Source of the DNA: Crotalaria pallida | Lineage: Eukaryota; Streptophyta; Magnoliopsida; Fabales; Fabaceae | NCBI GenBank assembly: GCA_037953625.1 | Contig: CM075655.1 | Span: forward strand, 74,737,501 to 74,801,500 | Length of the DNA stretch: 64,000 nucleotides | Direction: 5' to 3' | Shown here: positions 12,317 to 24,333 of the stretch, in pieces | How positions within the stretch are numbered: position 1 is the first letter of the stretch | Layout of the letters: each line of letters begins with the position of its first letter | Translations under genes and position numbers: made by a program | The notes under the pieces: model-generated | What the model was told of the DNA's origin: nothing | Seen by the model: only the letters and a program-made list of their open reading frames with translations | Database searches by the model: none

Positions 12317-14015
12317 TGTTGGTTTTGGCCTCAAAATCTCGAGAGGGGGGGGGGGGGGTGAATCGAGTTTTATTAATGTATTGGAAAAACCGTTACAAAT
12401 TAAAAAAATTGATTTGAGATGGAGAGATTAAGCGTTTGAAACGGATCGCGAAAACGAGAGATAAAAATAAACGAGTAGCGCGGAAACATAAAAATGAAAT
12501 ATGCGGAAATTAAAAGAGATAGGGATAGAAAAGCTTGCACCGGTGAATTTTATACTGGTTCAGCCTTCCCGTCGAAAGGCCTAGTCCAGTCCCCAAGCGA
12601 CCCGCCTGAGAGTTCTTATACCAAGCAATAGAGCCGCACCCTATTACAACCAAGAGTACCCCGCACACTACTAGGAACCTCCGTTCGCTAGGGGCCTCAA
12701 TCACACAGCAGGGTCCCTCGCCCTACGACATATCAAACGTCCACTAAGGGATTCTCTCCCTAACCACTAAGGTTTAGAACAAATCAATGAGAGTGTTACA
12801 ATAGTTTGATGTGTTCTTCAACAACACAGATACAACAATCAAGTACTATGTAATGTAGTAGTTGTTTCTCTAGTAGTTACTCATCCAACAAGGATTTTTG
12901 TTCTTCAAAAAATATGAACTTCAAAAGCAGAAGATTTGAGAAGAAGAAGAAGAGAGAAACGTGAAGCTTAGAAAAAGATGAATGAATGAATGATCTGCTC
13001 AACTCTAAATGTTGGAGTGATTTTGATTTTAAATAGAAAACCTTTTAGAATCAAAAAGGATTTTGAATAAGTAAAACAAAATCAAAATAAAATAAAATAA
13101 GATTTGAAATAAGTTTTAAAATCAAAACTAAATCAAAATGATTTACGAAATAAAATAAAGATTTGATTCTTAAAACCAAAAAGGAAATAATTCAAATTTA
13201 AAATCATTTTCGAATTTTTATAAAATAAATCAGAATCTTTTATATAAAAACAAATCAGGAAATAATCAAAATGATTCTGACACGTTTTTCAATAAAACAT
13301 GAAGTAATCGATTACTTTCTGAAGGTAATCGATTATTCCTTCAAAAATAGAAATTCTTAAATACATTTGAAAACCATGTAATCGATTATACCAAGAATAG
13401 TTAATCGATTACACCACTCCTGTTCAATGTATGATGCAACTCATTATAATCGATTACACTAGTAAGTTAATCGATTACTGAGCCTCTGATATGCATATGA
13501 TGCAACATCATGTAATCGATTACCACAGAGCTTGTAATCGATTACTCTCATAAGAAAGTAATTGATTAACAAGATTCATTTAATCGATTACAACCTCTCT
13601 GATTTTTCTATGATGCAAAAAAGTTAATCGATTACTTGAGAAGATAATCGATTACTCTCTCTTGCAAACATACAAATATACAGAGTTTTGTAACATCAAT
13701 TATTTTCACTAAGGTTAAATGCAGAAAACACTTTTTCATGCAAAAACACGTTTTTCTTCTTCTCTCTTTGAAATGACAAACTTGTTGGCTTTTGTAACTC
13801 TTAAAGAAATAAAAACTTCATTACCTTTCAATTGATCTAAGGAGAAGGTTTCTAATCTATGCCTTGCTTGAGTCTTCAATCTTGAATATGACTGACACTT
13901 GCACTCGTGAGCTTGAACTTGAGTTGGCTTGTTATCATCAAAACATTATCTTGAAATAAACTTGAAGTCCATAGAGAGTTTGAAGCATGTCTTCCAACTA
14001 GCTTGACTTCCAACA
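12317..14015 (-). repeat. 5' LTR of Copia A (TGTTGG...CCAACA)
   Basis: On the minus strand the LTR begins TGTTGGAAGTCAAGC at 14015 and ends CCAACA at 12317, next to the primer site. It shares the TGTTGGAA start, the palindrome array and the CTCGAGATTTTGAGGCC end with the 3' LTR of Copia B (34768-36452). A G/C homopolymer of about 13 lies at 12347-12359. Right of 14015 the Copia B frame begins abruptly, so A probably inserted into B. The putative first target copy is aacaa at 14016-14020. Confidence 0.85.
13305..13654. repeat. Array of paired TAATCGATTA palindromes in Copia A LTR
   Basis: There are twelve sites in six pairs, starting at 13305/13326, 13379/13402, 13447/13468, 13513/13535, 13559/13581 and 13625/13645. 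The site at 13559 has one change (taattgatta) and the rest are exact. Starts within a pair are 20-23 bp apart. Pairs recur mostly every 66-74 bp (once 46), often with tgatgcaa words between them. Confidence 0.92.
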
Positions 14016-14279
14016 AACAATGTGTACTTAATTGATCTTAACTCAATTCCCTCAAATGATGCTATATGTTTAATTAGTAAAGAGGATGAGTCTTGGCTCT
14101 GACATCGTAGGATAGGTCACATCCACATGAATCATTTGAACAAACTATCTTTTAAAAACTTAGTAGTTGGTTTGCCAAAGAAAAATTTTTCTATTTCTGA
14201 AAAATGTGATCCATGTCAATAATCAAAACTAACAAGGGTACCTTTTCCTCCTAAAATTATTGTTTCTACTCAAAGACCC
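14016..14279 (+). pseudogene. Copia B GAG-pre-integrase region (broken, 5' part displaced)
   Basis: The plus frame reads SIPSNDAICLISKEDESWL, then a TGA where a Trp codon is expected. HRRIGHIHMNHLNKL and VVGLPKKNFSISEKCDPC follow, then a second stop. It matches Copia A 10060-10230 closely. The sequence begins mid-domain exactly at the edge of the Copia A LTR, so the gag and protease of B should lie beyond A, outside the window. Confidence 0.88.
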
Positions 14280-15350
14280 TTGGAACTTTTACATATGGAT
14301 CTTTTTGGACCATGTCAAACTAAAAGCTTCGGTGGCAACTATTATTGCTTGGTTATTGTGGATGACTATTCTAGGTATACATGGACTTTATTCATTACTC
14401 ATAAAAATGATGCATTCCATGAATTCAAAAAGCTTGCAAAGGTTGTTCAAAACCAAATGCATTTGAGCATTGCATCCATTAAGACTGATAATGACGGTGA
14501 ATTTGAAAACTCTCTTTTTGAAAAATTTTGCGAAAAACATGGCATTAAGCATTATTTTTCAGCTCCAAGAACTCTGGAACAAAACGGGGTTGTGGAGAGG
14601 AAAAATCGATATTTAAAAGAACTTTCTCGAATAATGCTTAGTGACATGAACCTGCTTGCATATTTTTGGGCCGATGCAGTAAGTACAACATGCTATGTTA
14701 TGAACCGTGTTTTAATGAGGCCTATTTTAAAGAAAACCCCCTATGAGCTGTACAAGGGGAGAAATCCCAACATATCCCATTTGAGAGTCTTTGGATGTAA
14801 ATGTTTTGTGCATAATAATGGTAGAGACAATCTAGGGAATTTTGATGCTAAAGCTGATGAGGGTATATTTCTTGGTTATTCTGCGTCGAGCAAAGCCTAT
14901 AGGATTTTCGATAAGACTCGTAATACTATTGAAGAATCTATTCGTGTAACTTTTGATGAGTCTAATCCCAGAAAGCTGGGAAAGGTATCTGTTGATGATC
15001 TTGCAGGTATTCTAGGAGAACTATATCTTGATGAGGATCTTGAACCAATCCTGGAAGAAAAGAAGGAATCCCAAGGAAACGAAAAGGCAAATGAATCAAA
15101 TGAAAATCAAATGCAAACTCAAGGGAATTCCACCGAGCCTAATGCAGATCTTCCTAAGGAATGGAAAACATTACGACACCATCCAATCGATCAAGTTATA
15201 GGTGATATCTCCAAAGGTGTAAGTACACGTAATTCTCTTAGTAATTTGTGTAATCATATGGCTTTTGTTTCTCAAGTGGAGCCTAAGAATATTTCTGAAG
15301 CTTCAATTGATGAACATTGGCTACTGGCTATGCAAGAAGAATTAAACTAG
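14280..15350 (+). pseudogene. Copia B integrase and linker
   Basis: This is a 356-residue frame. The integrase core has MELLHMDLFGPCQTK, VDDYSRYTWTLF, SIKTDNDGEFEN and RTLEQNGVVERKNR, so the D, D, E residues are present. HLRVFGCKCFVHNNGRDN, DEGIFLGYSASSKAYRIF and an acidic Glu/Asn-rich linker follow. It ends at a TAG at 15348, at the start of the reverse transcriptase. The same frame continues after it, so only this stop breaks the polyprotein here. The order gag-protease-integrase-RT is diagnostic of Copia. Confidence 0.93.
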
Positions 15351-16081
15351 TTCGAAAGAAACCAGGTTTGGGAACTTGTTCCTAGGCCTGATTCTCATCA
15401 AATTATTGGAACAAAATGGATTTTTAAAAACAAACTTGATGAAGCTGGTATAATTATTCGAAACAAAGCTAGATTGGTTGCACAAGGCTACAACCAGGAA
15501 GAGGGGATAGATTATGATGAAACTTTTGCCCCTGTTGCTAGGTTGGAAGCCATTAGGTTGCTTTTAGCATTTGCATGCACATTAGATTTTAAATTGTATC
15601 AAATGGACGTAAAGAGTGCCTTTCTAAATGGTTTTATAAATGAAGAAGTGTATGTTAGTCAACCTTCTAGTTTTGAAAATTTTGAACATCCTGATTATGT
15701 TTTTAAATTGAAAAAGGCTCTTTATGGACTCAAACAAGCTCCTAGATCATGGTATGAGCGATTGAGCAAATTTTTACTTGAAAAGGATTTTGAAAGGGGG
15801 AAGGTTGACAACACACTTTTTATTAAAAAGAAAGGAAAGGACATTCTTTTAGTTCAGATATATGTTGATGATATTATATTCGGTGCTACTAACGAAACCC
15901 TTTGCAAGGAATTTTCGAGTTTAATGCAGGAAGAGTTCGAAATGTCTCTGATGGGCGAACTCAAATTCTTTCTTGGATTACAAATCAAACAAGGAAAAGA
16001 TGGAATATTTATCAGTCAAACAAAGTATTTCAAAGAATTATTAAAAATATTCGGCATGGATAAGGCCAAAGCAGTAGCAAC
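15351..16081 (+). pseudogene. Copia B reverse transcriptase, first part
   Basis: The frame reads QVWELVPRPDSHQIIGTKWI, RLVAQGYNQEEGIDYDETFA, PVARLEAIRLLLAFA and MDVKSAFLNG, where the aspartate is the first catalytic residue. LYGLKQAPRSWYERL and YVDDIIFGA follow, the latter carrying the paired aspartates of the active site. FFLGLQIKQGKDGIFISQTKY closes it. It is cut at 16082 by an LTR insertion within the linker to RNase H, and the frame resumes at 19706. It would copy element RNA to cDNA. Confidence 0.93.
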
Positions 16082-16708
16082 TGTGACGCTCTCTTTTTAA
16101 CTTGAAAATAATTAATATTTCCAAATAATTGAATACTTGCTATCAAAATTTGGACTAGAAAATTTTTCTTTTTTAGAACTAGTACTTGCTCGTTCATAAA
16201 CCCTTTTTAACATAAACCATTTTTGAAATTTGGCTTAGCAATATCTTAGTTTCGAAAAGGCTCTCGAGATAACATTTCCGTAATTACAGAAAACATTATT
16301 AGTAGCTACTATTAAACATATCATTTGCTTCCCGAGTTGGATTTTAATATAAAAAAAACATAAACTTATTGCCGAATTCCTTTTAAATATAAATCAGAGT
16401 TCGCGGAAGTAAAATAATACTTATGGGGCACTGCTGAGGTAAAGAAAACATCATATATATATAAGTCATAACATAACCCCATCAGTACAGTCAGTAGCAA
16501 GTGATAAAAAGTCGAGATAGCAAGTTTTGATGAAACATATACAGACCAGCTGCATAAAATAAAACCTCACTCTAAGACCTCTCGAATATATACAATATAT
16601 ACCAAAATCCAAAAGTAGAAGTCTCAGAGCAAGTCGTCTGTGTCCTCAGCAGCTCCTCAGATCCTCCACAGCTCTATCCCTAGGATCTAGGATCCAAAAA
16701 CATCTACG

Positions 16709-17197
16709 CTATGCAGGCTCCTCTGAACCAGGGGGTCCACCTCTAGCAGAAACAGTCGGCTCAACGTGCACCTCCTCCTCGCTCTCACCCTCCACAGGGT
16801 CCTCCTCGACCTCGCCTGACTGTGTAGAGACCCCACCACTGGGTCTAGGATCTGCAGAAGCAGTCCTATCATAGTCAGTCGGACCAGGAGAAGGAGTCTC
16901 CTCAGTGACAACTCTATGGGAGGAAGGATGGGAACGAGTGGCAGCTCTAAAACGAAAACTATGAAAACGACGCATAGGTCGAGCCGGGGGTGGTCCTCTA
17001 TATGTATAAAAAGGTGGAACATGCATAGTATAGACTAATGGGATCCTAAATCGACGAGGTCGCACTCGCACCAGAGGGTTAGGGTGGTAGAGAGTGATCT
17101 CAACCTCCCCCTCAAAAGTGGTACGGTGCTCCTCATACGTCCATATGCCACTAGGGATAGGGCGTATCTCGATGCAAGCTAGGTATCTGGCCATCAC
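16709..17197 (-). CDS. Unrecognised frame inside the solo LTR
   Basis: This is an uninterrupted 162-residue frame on the LTR sense strand. It begins MMARYLACIEIRPIPSGIW, with an Arg/Pro-rich middle (VRPRRFRIPL, FYTYRGPPPARPMRRF) and an acidic tail (EVEEDPVEGESEEEVHVEPT). Its composition is GC-richer than the surrounding LTR. I do not recognise a domain. It could be a remnant of a captured gene, a 5' leader frame of the retrotransposon transcript, or chance. No signal peptide or membrane segment is apparent. Another frame overlaps 16687-17022 on the same strand, so coding is not certain. Confidence 0.3.
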   Translation of the reverse strand: MMARYLACIEIRPIPSGIWTYEEHRTTFEGEVEITLYHPNPLVRVRPRRFRIPLVYTMHVPPFYTYRGPPPARPMRRFHSFRFRAATRSHPSSHRVVTEETPSPGPTDYDRTASADPRPSGGVSTQSGEVEEDPVEGESEEEVHVEPTVSARGGPPGSEEPA

Positions 17198-17393
17198 CTA
17201 AACAGGGCACAGGGAGTAAGTATACACATATACATAATTGATAAAGACTAAAATTACAATCACAAGTATATCATGGACAGATCATAATGCAATTACATAT
17301 GAGCACACCAGTTTTCAACATTATAACTCTTATAATGCAAGTGGCATGATTTATGATTTTCTATCCACAACTGAGGCCTCTAAAAGTCCATCT

Positions 17394-17660
17394 TGGACGT
17401 CCATCCTGGACGTCCATCTTGGACGTCCATCCTGGACGTCCATCCAATACACCCTTGTGTTCCCGGAACACCGACATTCGTTCCCAGAACGTAATGCCAA
17501 ACCATACTTGGATAATAAGCATCACTCCCGGAGTGTGCACCACGTTCCCAGAACGCATACGTTCCCAGAACGCATAAAACCAGGTCCCGGACACTGGCCA
17601 CATATCTATAATGTGTCATCAAGTAGGTTATAATTTGGTACTCCCGGAGTACCCTCCTCA
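17394..17660. repeat. Palindrome cluster in the solo LTR
   Basis: Four copies of the perfect palindrome TGGACGTCCA start at 17394, 17407, 17420 and 17433, a strict 13-bp period. They are followed by imperfect palindromes of the form gttcccrgaac (near 17458, 17480, 17545, 17562) and actcccggagt (near 17525 and 17641). Confidence 0.8.
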
Positions 17661-17932
17661 TATTCATAGAATACGATAAACGTTCCTACCAACCAGACTT
17701 CCAGTCTATATGGATGCACAAATATCAGGGTCGGTTTTATCTTTACATTAATTAATGTGATTTATAAATATTCCAATTTCCCTTTTTTTTTGAATGATTG
17801 ATTTGAGGCATAATATTTGGCATAAAATTCTCCTTTGAATTTTTCTCAAAACATGCCTTTTAAACTTAGATTGGGTAAAACAAAGTCAATGGTATTCAAA
17901 AACTTAACTTTTTATTTTTCAGATTCAGGTAC

Positions 17933-18341
17933 TAACCGGTTACAGTTTCAGGCTAACCTGTTAGAATTACAGACCTGAACTGTTTACCATTGCAATTCAG
18001 AAAAACCCTTTTTCTTGAATTTACTACCCAATCCATAAACAAGTTAAACATTGTTTTATGCCTCAAAAATCACAGTTTCCATTATTCAAAAGTCCAAATC
18101 ACATTTTGTTTTCCATAAAGCATAATTTCCTCTTGAAATTATTTCATTGAATTAAGATATAAACCCCTTACCCTTAAATTTGAACCAAGAGAGTATTGTC
18201 ACCTCCATTTCAGATTCTTTCCAGTGAATTTAAGGTATAGATTTGAGTAAAATTAGTGAAACTTCAGGACTGTTTTATAAATTGATTTTCTTTTGAAATT
18301 CTGCAGTGTCTAACCGGTTACGAATATCGAGTAACCGGTTA
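17933..18341. repeat. Two pairs of TAACCGGTTA-type palindromes
   Basis: The first pair is 17933 (exact) with 17954 (taacctgtta). The second is 18311 with 18332 (both exact). Both pairs have starts 21 bp apart. They lie inside the solo LTR 16082-19700. Confidence 0.85.
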
Positions 18342-19260
18342 GATTATGCAGTCAGTCCTTCAAAGTAAGGGTTTTAACACATCATTTTATTTAATTCTCA
18401 AATCTAACCACTTTTCATCATTCAACAGGGTTTATATACCTTAAACAAACATGTTTCATCACAGAAACCAAATTCAAAGTACATGCATCAAGCTTTTTGC
18501 ATCAAATTGCATGAAAATTCACATAAACACAATTTAATACAACAAAACTCATACTAAGCATTTAAATCCAGAATTTAGTGTCAATATACTTTGCATGCAT
18601 CAACATAAAGTTGCTCAAAACACCATTGAGCAGAACTTTGGCCTCCAAGCCTTTGTGCCATATTGCACATAATGCCCTTTTTGAGTTTTGTTAACTCAAA
18701 TCCTAAATCACTTGAATTTTAGTCTAAATCTAGTATAAGGTAGACTTCTCCCATACCTTAAGACTGAGTTTGATGAAGATTGACACAGAAATTGAAGAAA
18801 CTCCACAGATTTCTCACAAACTCACAGCTCTGCTCTCAGCCACGAATTTCACCAACAAGGTCCAAAGACCAAAAGTTTTGACATAGCAAATGGCCAAAGA
18901 AATTGGGGAAAACAGTTAGGACTCAAAATAGGTAACATGCACTAGAGAATCAAAGAGATTTGAGGCTAAATGGTGGACTGTACTTACCAAACTCAAAGCT
19001 GGAATTCAGCTTCCAGAACAGGGAATGACAGAGAACTCAGTTTCCAACTCCTAGATTCCAAGCTTGATTTCTCCTTCCACACGAACACTCAGCTCTCAAA
19101 TCTTATATCAATGGAAAACCCTTGATTCAAGCTTTCCAGAAGTGTGTGTTTTGCTCTCTAACACTCAAGAACCAAAACGAATTGAACAGGGCGATTATGA
19201 AACCCTAAAACACAGCCTCCCCCAAAATCAGAGCATCAACAACCCCATTCTTCAGCAATT

Positions 19261-19271
19261 CCTCTATATAT
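19261..19271 (-). promoter_or_regulatory. TATA-like element of the solo LTR
   Basis: CTATATATAG lies about 430 bp inside the minus-strand LTR start at 19700 and about 130 bp downstream (in LTR sense) of a palindrome pair at 19403/19423. It may be the LTR promoter core. Confidence 0.35.
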
Positions 19272-19402
19272 AGACTAATAACGATTACATGCACACTGAC
19301 GCATGGTTTTCCACTTGATTCAAGCTGTAATCGTGGCGAATTCGGGATTAATCAAGTGATTACTCATCAAAATCCACTAACCCAGTTTCTGGGTTCATCG
19401 TC

Positions 19403-19432
19403 TAACCGGTTACAGGGCATTACTAACCGGTT
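19403..19432. repeat. Pair of TAACCGGTTA palindromes upstream of the LTR TATA
   Basis: Exact decamers start at 19403 and 19423, 20 bp apart, about 270 bp inside the LTR start at 19700. Confidence 0.85.
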
Positions 19433-19700
19433 AGATTAGTACAAAATTTAAAAATTAATATTTTTAAATCTTTCCCTCCAAGAACCTATTTAATATTACC
19501 TTTAAGTCCTTATTCAGGGACCAAAATGCAATATCCTCATATTTTGCATTTATTTGCCATATAAAAATATTTCAACCTATCTTTATATTTTAGGCTAATT
19601 AAATACAAAATATAAACTTGAAAAATTTCTATAAATTAATAATAAAACTTTTTATTATTAATTTCCTATTATTCGGGAGACAAAAATTAGGGGTGTTACA

Positions 19701-20041
19701 ACAACACCCATGAGTACATCATTCTATTTAGACAAGGATGAAGAAGGTAAACCCGTTGAAATTACAAAGTATCGAGGTATGATCGGTTCCCTTCTTTATT
19801 TAACGGCATGTAGGCCGGATATTATGTTTAGTGTATGCATGTGTGCACGTTTTCAGGCGTATCCAAAAGAAACGCACATTGTTGCTGTCAAAAGAATAAT
19901 GAAATATCTATCTGGCACAACTGATATGGGTTTATGGTACCACAAAGGTTCCACTTGTAACCTTGTTGGGTATTCCGATTCTGATTTTGCTGGTTGAAAA
20001 GTAGATAGGAAAATCACAAGCGGCACATGTCACCTCCTAGG
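19701..20041 (+). pseudogene. Copia B reverse transcriptase/RNase H linker, second part
   Basis: The frame reads MSTSFYLDKDEEGKPVEITK, YRGMIGSLLYLTACRPDIMF, VKRIMKYLSGTTDMGLWYHK and VGYSDSDFAG. A stop follows where a Cys codon is usual in the family, then KVDRKITSGTCHLLG. The YSDSDFAG block opens the RNase H domain (first Asp). It is cut at 20042 by the next LTR insertion and continues at 33998. Confidence 0.92.
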
Positions 20042-20816
20042 TGTAACATCTCGTTATTTCTAATACCTCTAGTAAAATAATTAAATGATTTAATATGATG
20101 CTTTCAAGATTTGAGTCTCGGAATAAAATTCTGATTTCATCATTATATTTGAAATATGTTTTCTAGTCAAAATAAGTATAAATTTGTTATCATACGTTTT
20201 CCAAAAAATAAAGTAGTACTTTTATTTAATTTAATTAACATTTTGACAGGGAGCTCAAGTGGCAAGTCTTAGAGGCATTTTAATAAATAGTTTCTTCAGA
20301 AAAATATGTTTAACTTAATATTTTGAGCGTCCCCGTAAATTTTCATAGTGTTCGGAGGCTGTTTTATTTTTAGCTTCTGGATTAGTTTAATATATTACCG
20401 GTTTAAGTTATATATAATAATCTTCTACTTCAAAATTTTAAATATTATATATTATCAAGTTTAATATCAAAATTGAGAAAATATATTTACTTTTAAATTT
20501 TGATAATTTTTTATTACGAAATAGCTATCCGGAGGGACCGGTAACTTTATTATTTTCCAATCAGTTTTGAGTAATTCAAAATACAATATTGTTTTACCTA
20601 AACATATTTTATTTTTAGTATCATCCAACTTTTAGTTATAATCCAAAATACCTACACATATTAACCCACAAATGAAAGCAAATCATTAAAATATATATAT
20701 TTTCCTATATGTATGTACCCATAACCCACCCAATCTCGTTTAAAAAAAATAAAGAAAAGAAGGACTTAAAGAGAATGAGAGCCGTGAGAAGAAAGGAAGA
20801 AAGTAGCCCACCATAG

Positions 20817-20827
20817 TATATATAAAA
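20817..20827 (+). promoter_or_regulatory. TATA box of the host LTR
   Basis: TATATATAAAA lies about 775 bp inside the LTR. A CT-rich and then GA-rich leader follows at 20850-20940, as often seen in plant LTR promoters. Confidence 0.45.
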
Positions 20828-21690
20828 TAGCCAACTACTACCTTATTCTCCATCAGTACCCACCGTCCCAAAGAAATTAAAAGAAAAAGAAAGAACAGAG
20901 ACCAAGAGAGAAGCATAGAGAGCTCGATGGAGAGAAAGAAAACTTTAAGGTCTTCTCCTCTTCCCGGTCCAATAACTCAAGATCCAATCGTCCAATCTCA
21001 AATATTTCTTAGGTATATAATCTTATCAACTCCCTCTATTCATCTATCTAATTTATTTGTCGATCCATCAATATTTTTATTATCCCTATATTTTTAAATA
21101 AAGAGATATTTTGGGAAAAGTGATATATCTTTATTGTATAATGATATATATTTATTGTTTTGACAAAACATGAGTTTATTTGATATATATTTTAATGTTA
21201 TAATTAGTTTTATCATATGTCCCTATTTAGATTCAACACGTTGTTTTTGACCTTGACCCAGGAGCAACTTGCAGATGTTAAAGTGGCTCTGTCGTTATTG
21301 CTAGGATTTCCAGGTAAGGGGAGTCTCTTTTCCACACTTTGAGTTAGGGATAGTTATAGTTTATAATAGAATTTGGGTTTAATAGTTAGTTTGGGTTGTG
21401 GGTAGTAAATAAATGGTTGATTAGAGTTGATTGGGGTGATTGTCATATTTTGGGTTGATTTTGTTAAATTATTGATAATGTTCATGTTAATTCTCTTTGG
21501 ATATTATTAAAGTAGGAAGTGAAGAACCCTAGGGAGTTGATTTATTTTAAGTACTCTGAGACATACCTGAGTATGTCGACTGATTGTTGATTGTTGGTTG
21601 TTATGGATTTGCGGAGATTTTATTATGTTCATTAGGTGCTAAATGTGAATGTGTGATTATTTGTGCCTTAATTGTTTAACTATGAGCTTG

Positions 21691-24321
21691 TGTAACACCC
21701 TAAATAATTACACTTAATTACCCATAATAAAATAGTGAATTTAAATTTTTTGATTAATACCATTTTAACTTATGAAAATCTCTGTCAAAACGGACAGAGT
21801 TTGCTTTGTAATATGGACATTTCAAAAATGAGTTCTTTTCCTGTAAACCTGTTAATTTAATCATTCAAGAGAAATCAGAAAGCCATCAGGGCCAAACCAT
21901 ATATTAAAGCATTTATATCAGAGTTTCAGTGCGGCGGAAAATTATAAACTAATACAAGTTTTAGCAGTTATTTAAATTCCATAAAATTCTCCAAAATTAC
22001 TCCCTTCCCACAAGGAGTGGTCCTGACTATACCCCAAAGTGATGTTTTTCAGTACATACACCTAATCATCATCATATACAAAAATCCCAAAAGTAGTCAG
22101 GACGAGACACACGACTCAACTAATATGACTTACTCTCCCTGTGAGGGAGAGCGAACCTGCTCGGCCGGGGGCTGTGCTAGCTCAATCGCAGTACCTGTGG
22201 AAATAGTAAGGAGTGAGCATTACACATAAAATGGGAAAAGCAGTTTCCAATATGACATAATAACCGACTAAGTCATACACAATTACCACATAGTTCAATA
22301 AATTTCACAACAGCCACATTCATACCAACATGCATCAATATTCTGATTCCATTATTTTTCCTAAGTTATAGTTCATTTTACCTATCTGACTAATCCCCCT
22401 ATGTTCCTGTTTCCTTTTCCTTTTACCCATTAATTACCTAACATTTTTAATTCGTTTTACATACCCTGTTGTCCTATTATTACTAGTACATTTCTAATAC
22501 AATACCAAATTATCTTATTATATTCTTCTACCAACCTTCCTATCCTGTTCTTTTTGTCTAAGTCACTTCCTTATTTTTCTTGTATTTTTTTTCCATTTTC
22601 ATTCCTCATTCCTTTCTTCCTATCCTGTTCATTTCCTTTATTTTCCAATCTCCATTTACGATGTATGTCACCTCAGGTCAAAGGCCCACATACATCCCCT
22701 ATTTACAAAGTATGTCACCTCAGGTCAAAGGCCAACATACTCACCCTATACACACATGATAAGTATGTCACCTCAGGTCAAAGGCCCACATACTTACCAT
22801 ATTCACAAAGTATGTCACCTCAGGTCAAAGGCCAACATACTCACTCTATACACGCATGATAAGTATGTCACCTCAGGTCAAAGGCCCACATACTTACCAT
22901 ATTCACAAAGTATGTCACCTCAGGTCAAAGGCCAACATACTCACTCTATACACACATGATAAGTATGTCACCTCAGGTCAAAGGCCCACATACTTACCAT
23001 ATTTACAAAGTATGTCACCTCAGGTCAAAGGCCAACATACTCACCACTTCCAAACAATCATAATAAGCAACAAATATCAATATACAATAGTAAGCACACC
23101 ATTCCTAATAATCTCATATAAACCATCTAGTAAATAAACACAATTACAATTCACAACACTTAAACACTTAGAGCAGCAAATGAACAGTTCACAATAATTA
23201 TCAAGAATACACCAAATATATATAACAATTAGCAACAACTCAGATAAGCACCTAAAATATCCTACACATTAGCATTAAACAAATATTATCAAGTAGCACC
23301 TATAATAACATATAGTAGCAAGATCATGCATTTAGCTAGTTCAATTTATTGGTTTGCCTAATCAAATTATATTTCCTATTCCCTATCATAGAGTTACACT
23401 AAGTTCGTTTCTAATATTACCATTATTTTCTAACTTAGGTTTCCTAATCCTTATACTAACACCTAACTCTTAGCAAGCATTATATACATACTATAAACTA
23501 TTCCCCAGAGTATGGTAATACTCACTAATACCCACTCCTTACCTCAACTCTTAGAGATAAGGCGGTTACACTTGCTTTAAGCTTGAGAGTCTTGCCACCA
23601 ATTGAGTTATGACCCGAGAGAAAAGTGAGGAACCTAATATAATAGCCATAACAAGAAGAGTTAGCATTTATGCCATAGCCTCTTGCCAAAACTCAAGAAA
23701 ATGAGAAGCTTCCATGGCCTAGAGTTGAAAACCACCATGGAAGACAAGAGAGAGAAAGGGAAAACAAGTTTGGAGAGAGAAAAGAGGAAATCCATGGCAT
23801 TAAACACTTGCTTGAAGTGAAGAAGGAAGAGATTTGTTGATGGAATGAAGAAATCCCACTTGCTCTTGGTGGATTTGATGATAGAGAATAGAACCCTAGG
23901 GGAGAGAGGAAGAGAGAAACGAATTTGGGAAAGAAAGAGTGTGTGTTTTGCTTTTATTTTTTTCAGCAGCAACACGATTTAATCGACTAAATTGCAGCTT
24001 AATCGATTAAGAGGCGATTAAGAGGCGATTAAGCTGCACAATTTTGTAGTATGCAAACTTTGAAAGGCCATAACTTCTTCGTTACCCGTTGGATCTTCCT
24101 CAAATTTTAAAGAAAGCTTCCCCACATACTAATCTTCACATCCAACGGTGGAATTTGTGTTTAGAGTTGTAAATCTTTTATTTTGAATTTCCTAAGGTTC
24201 TATGTTTTTAACCCTAGTTCTACATGTATTTTTGGCTAGATTCTAACTTATATCTCCATTTCTTTTACCCTAAGACCATCCCAACATAGATTATACTTGG
24301 AATTAAATTTGGGATGTTACA
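21691..24321 (-). repeat. LTR copy 1 of the triple array
   Basis: It is 2631 bp, with minus-strand ends TGTAACATCCC and AGGGTGTTACA. It holds eight hairpin repeat units (22663-23040) and a palindrome pair at 23979 (one change) and 23999 (exact). The small frames at 22017 and 23661 recur in all three LTRs, but I see no known domain in them. Confidence 0.92.
22663..23040. repeat. Hairpin tandem repeat, LTR copy 1
   Basis: Eight units of 31 bp begin GTATGTCACC and end ACATAC (inverted ends). They start at 22663, 22710, 22763, 22810, 22863, 22910, 22963 and 23010, so spacing alternates 47 and 53 bp exactly. Confidence 0.95.
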
Positions 24322-24333
24322 ATTCTCCCCCAC
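24322..24333 (-). other. Polypurine tract before the 3' LTR
   Basis: Minus-strand GTGGGGGAGAAT directly abuts the LTR start TGTAACATCCC. The equivalent tract in the second unit is at 28529-28540. Confidence 0.75.

Larger units (their letters stand above)
16082..19700 (-). mobile_element. 3.6-kb solo-LTR-like insertion (TGTGACGCTC...GGGTGTTACA)
   Basis: The insert sits inside the Copia B frame and is flanked by gcaac (16077-16081) and acaac (19701-19705), a 5-bp target copy with one change. Removing it restores the frame. On the minus strand it begins TGTAACACCCC and has a TATA-like site at 19261, so it reads as a minus-strand LTR. Inside are a GC-richer frame on the minus strand (16709-17197), a cluster of palindromes (17394-17660) and three pairs of TAACCGGTTA-type decamers. 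No reverse transcriptase, integrase or gag is visible. It is probably a Gypsy-type solo LTR, but the lineage is not proven. Confidence 0.85.

Noticed and set aside
13305..13654. CRISPR-like array
   Set aside because: The repeats are 10-bp palindromes in pairs with low-complexity spacers in a plant LTR. There are no cas genes and the setting is eukaryotic.
22554..23137. Repeated frames with PQVKG and HLRSKA words in the LTRs (also near 26809-27344 and 31017-31599)
   Set aside because: All three frames of the hairpin repeat stay open because its 100-bp dimer lacks stops. They are on the antisense side of the LTR and show no codon pattern of a gene.
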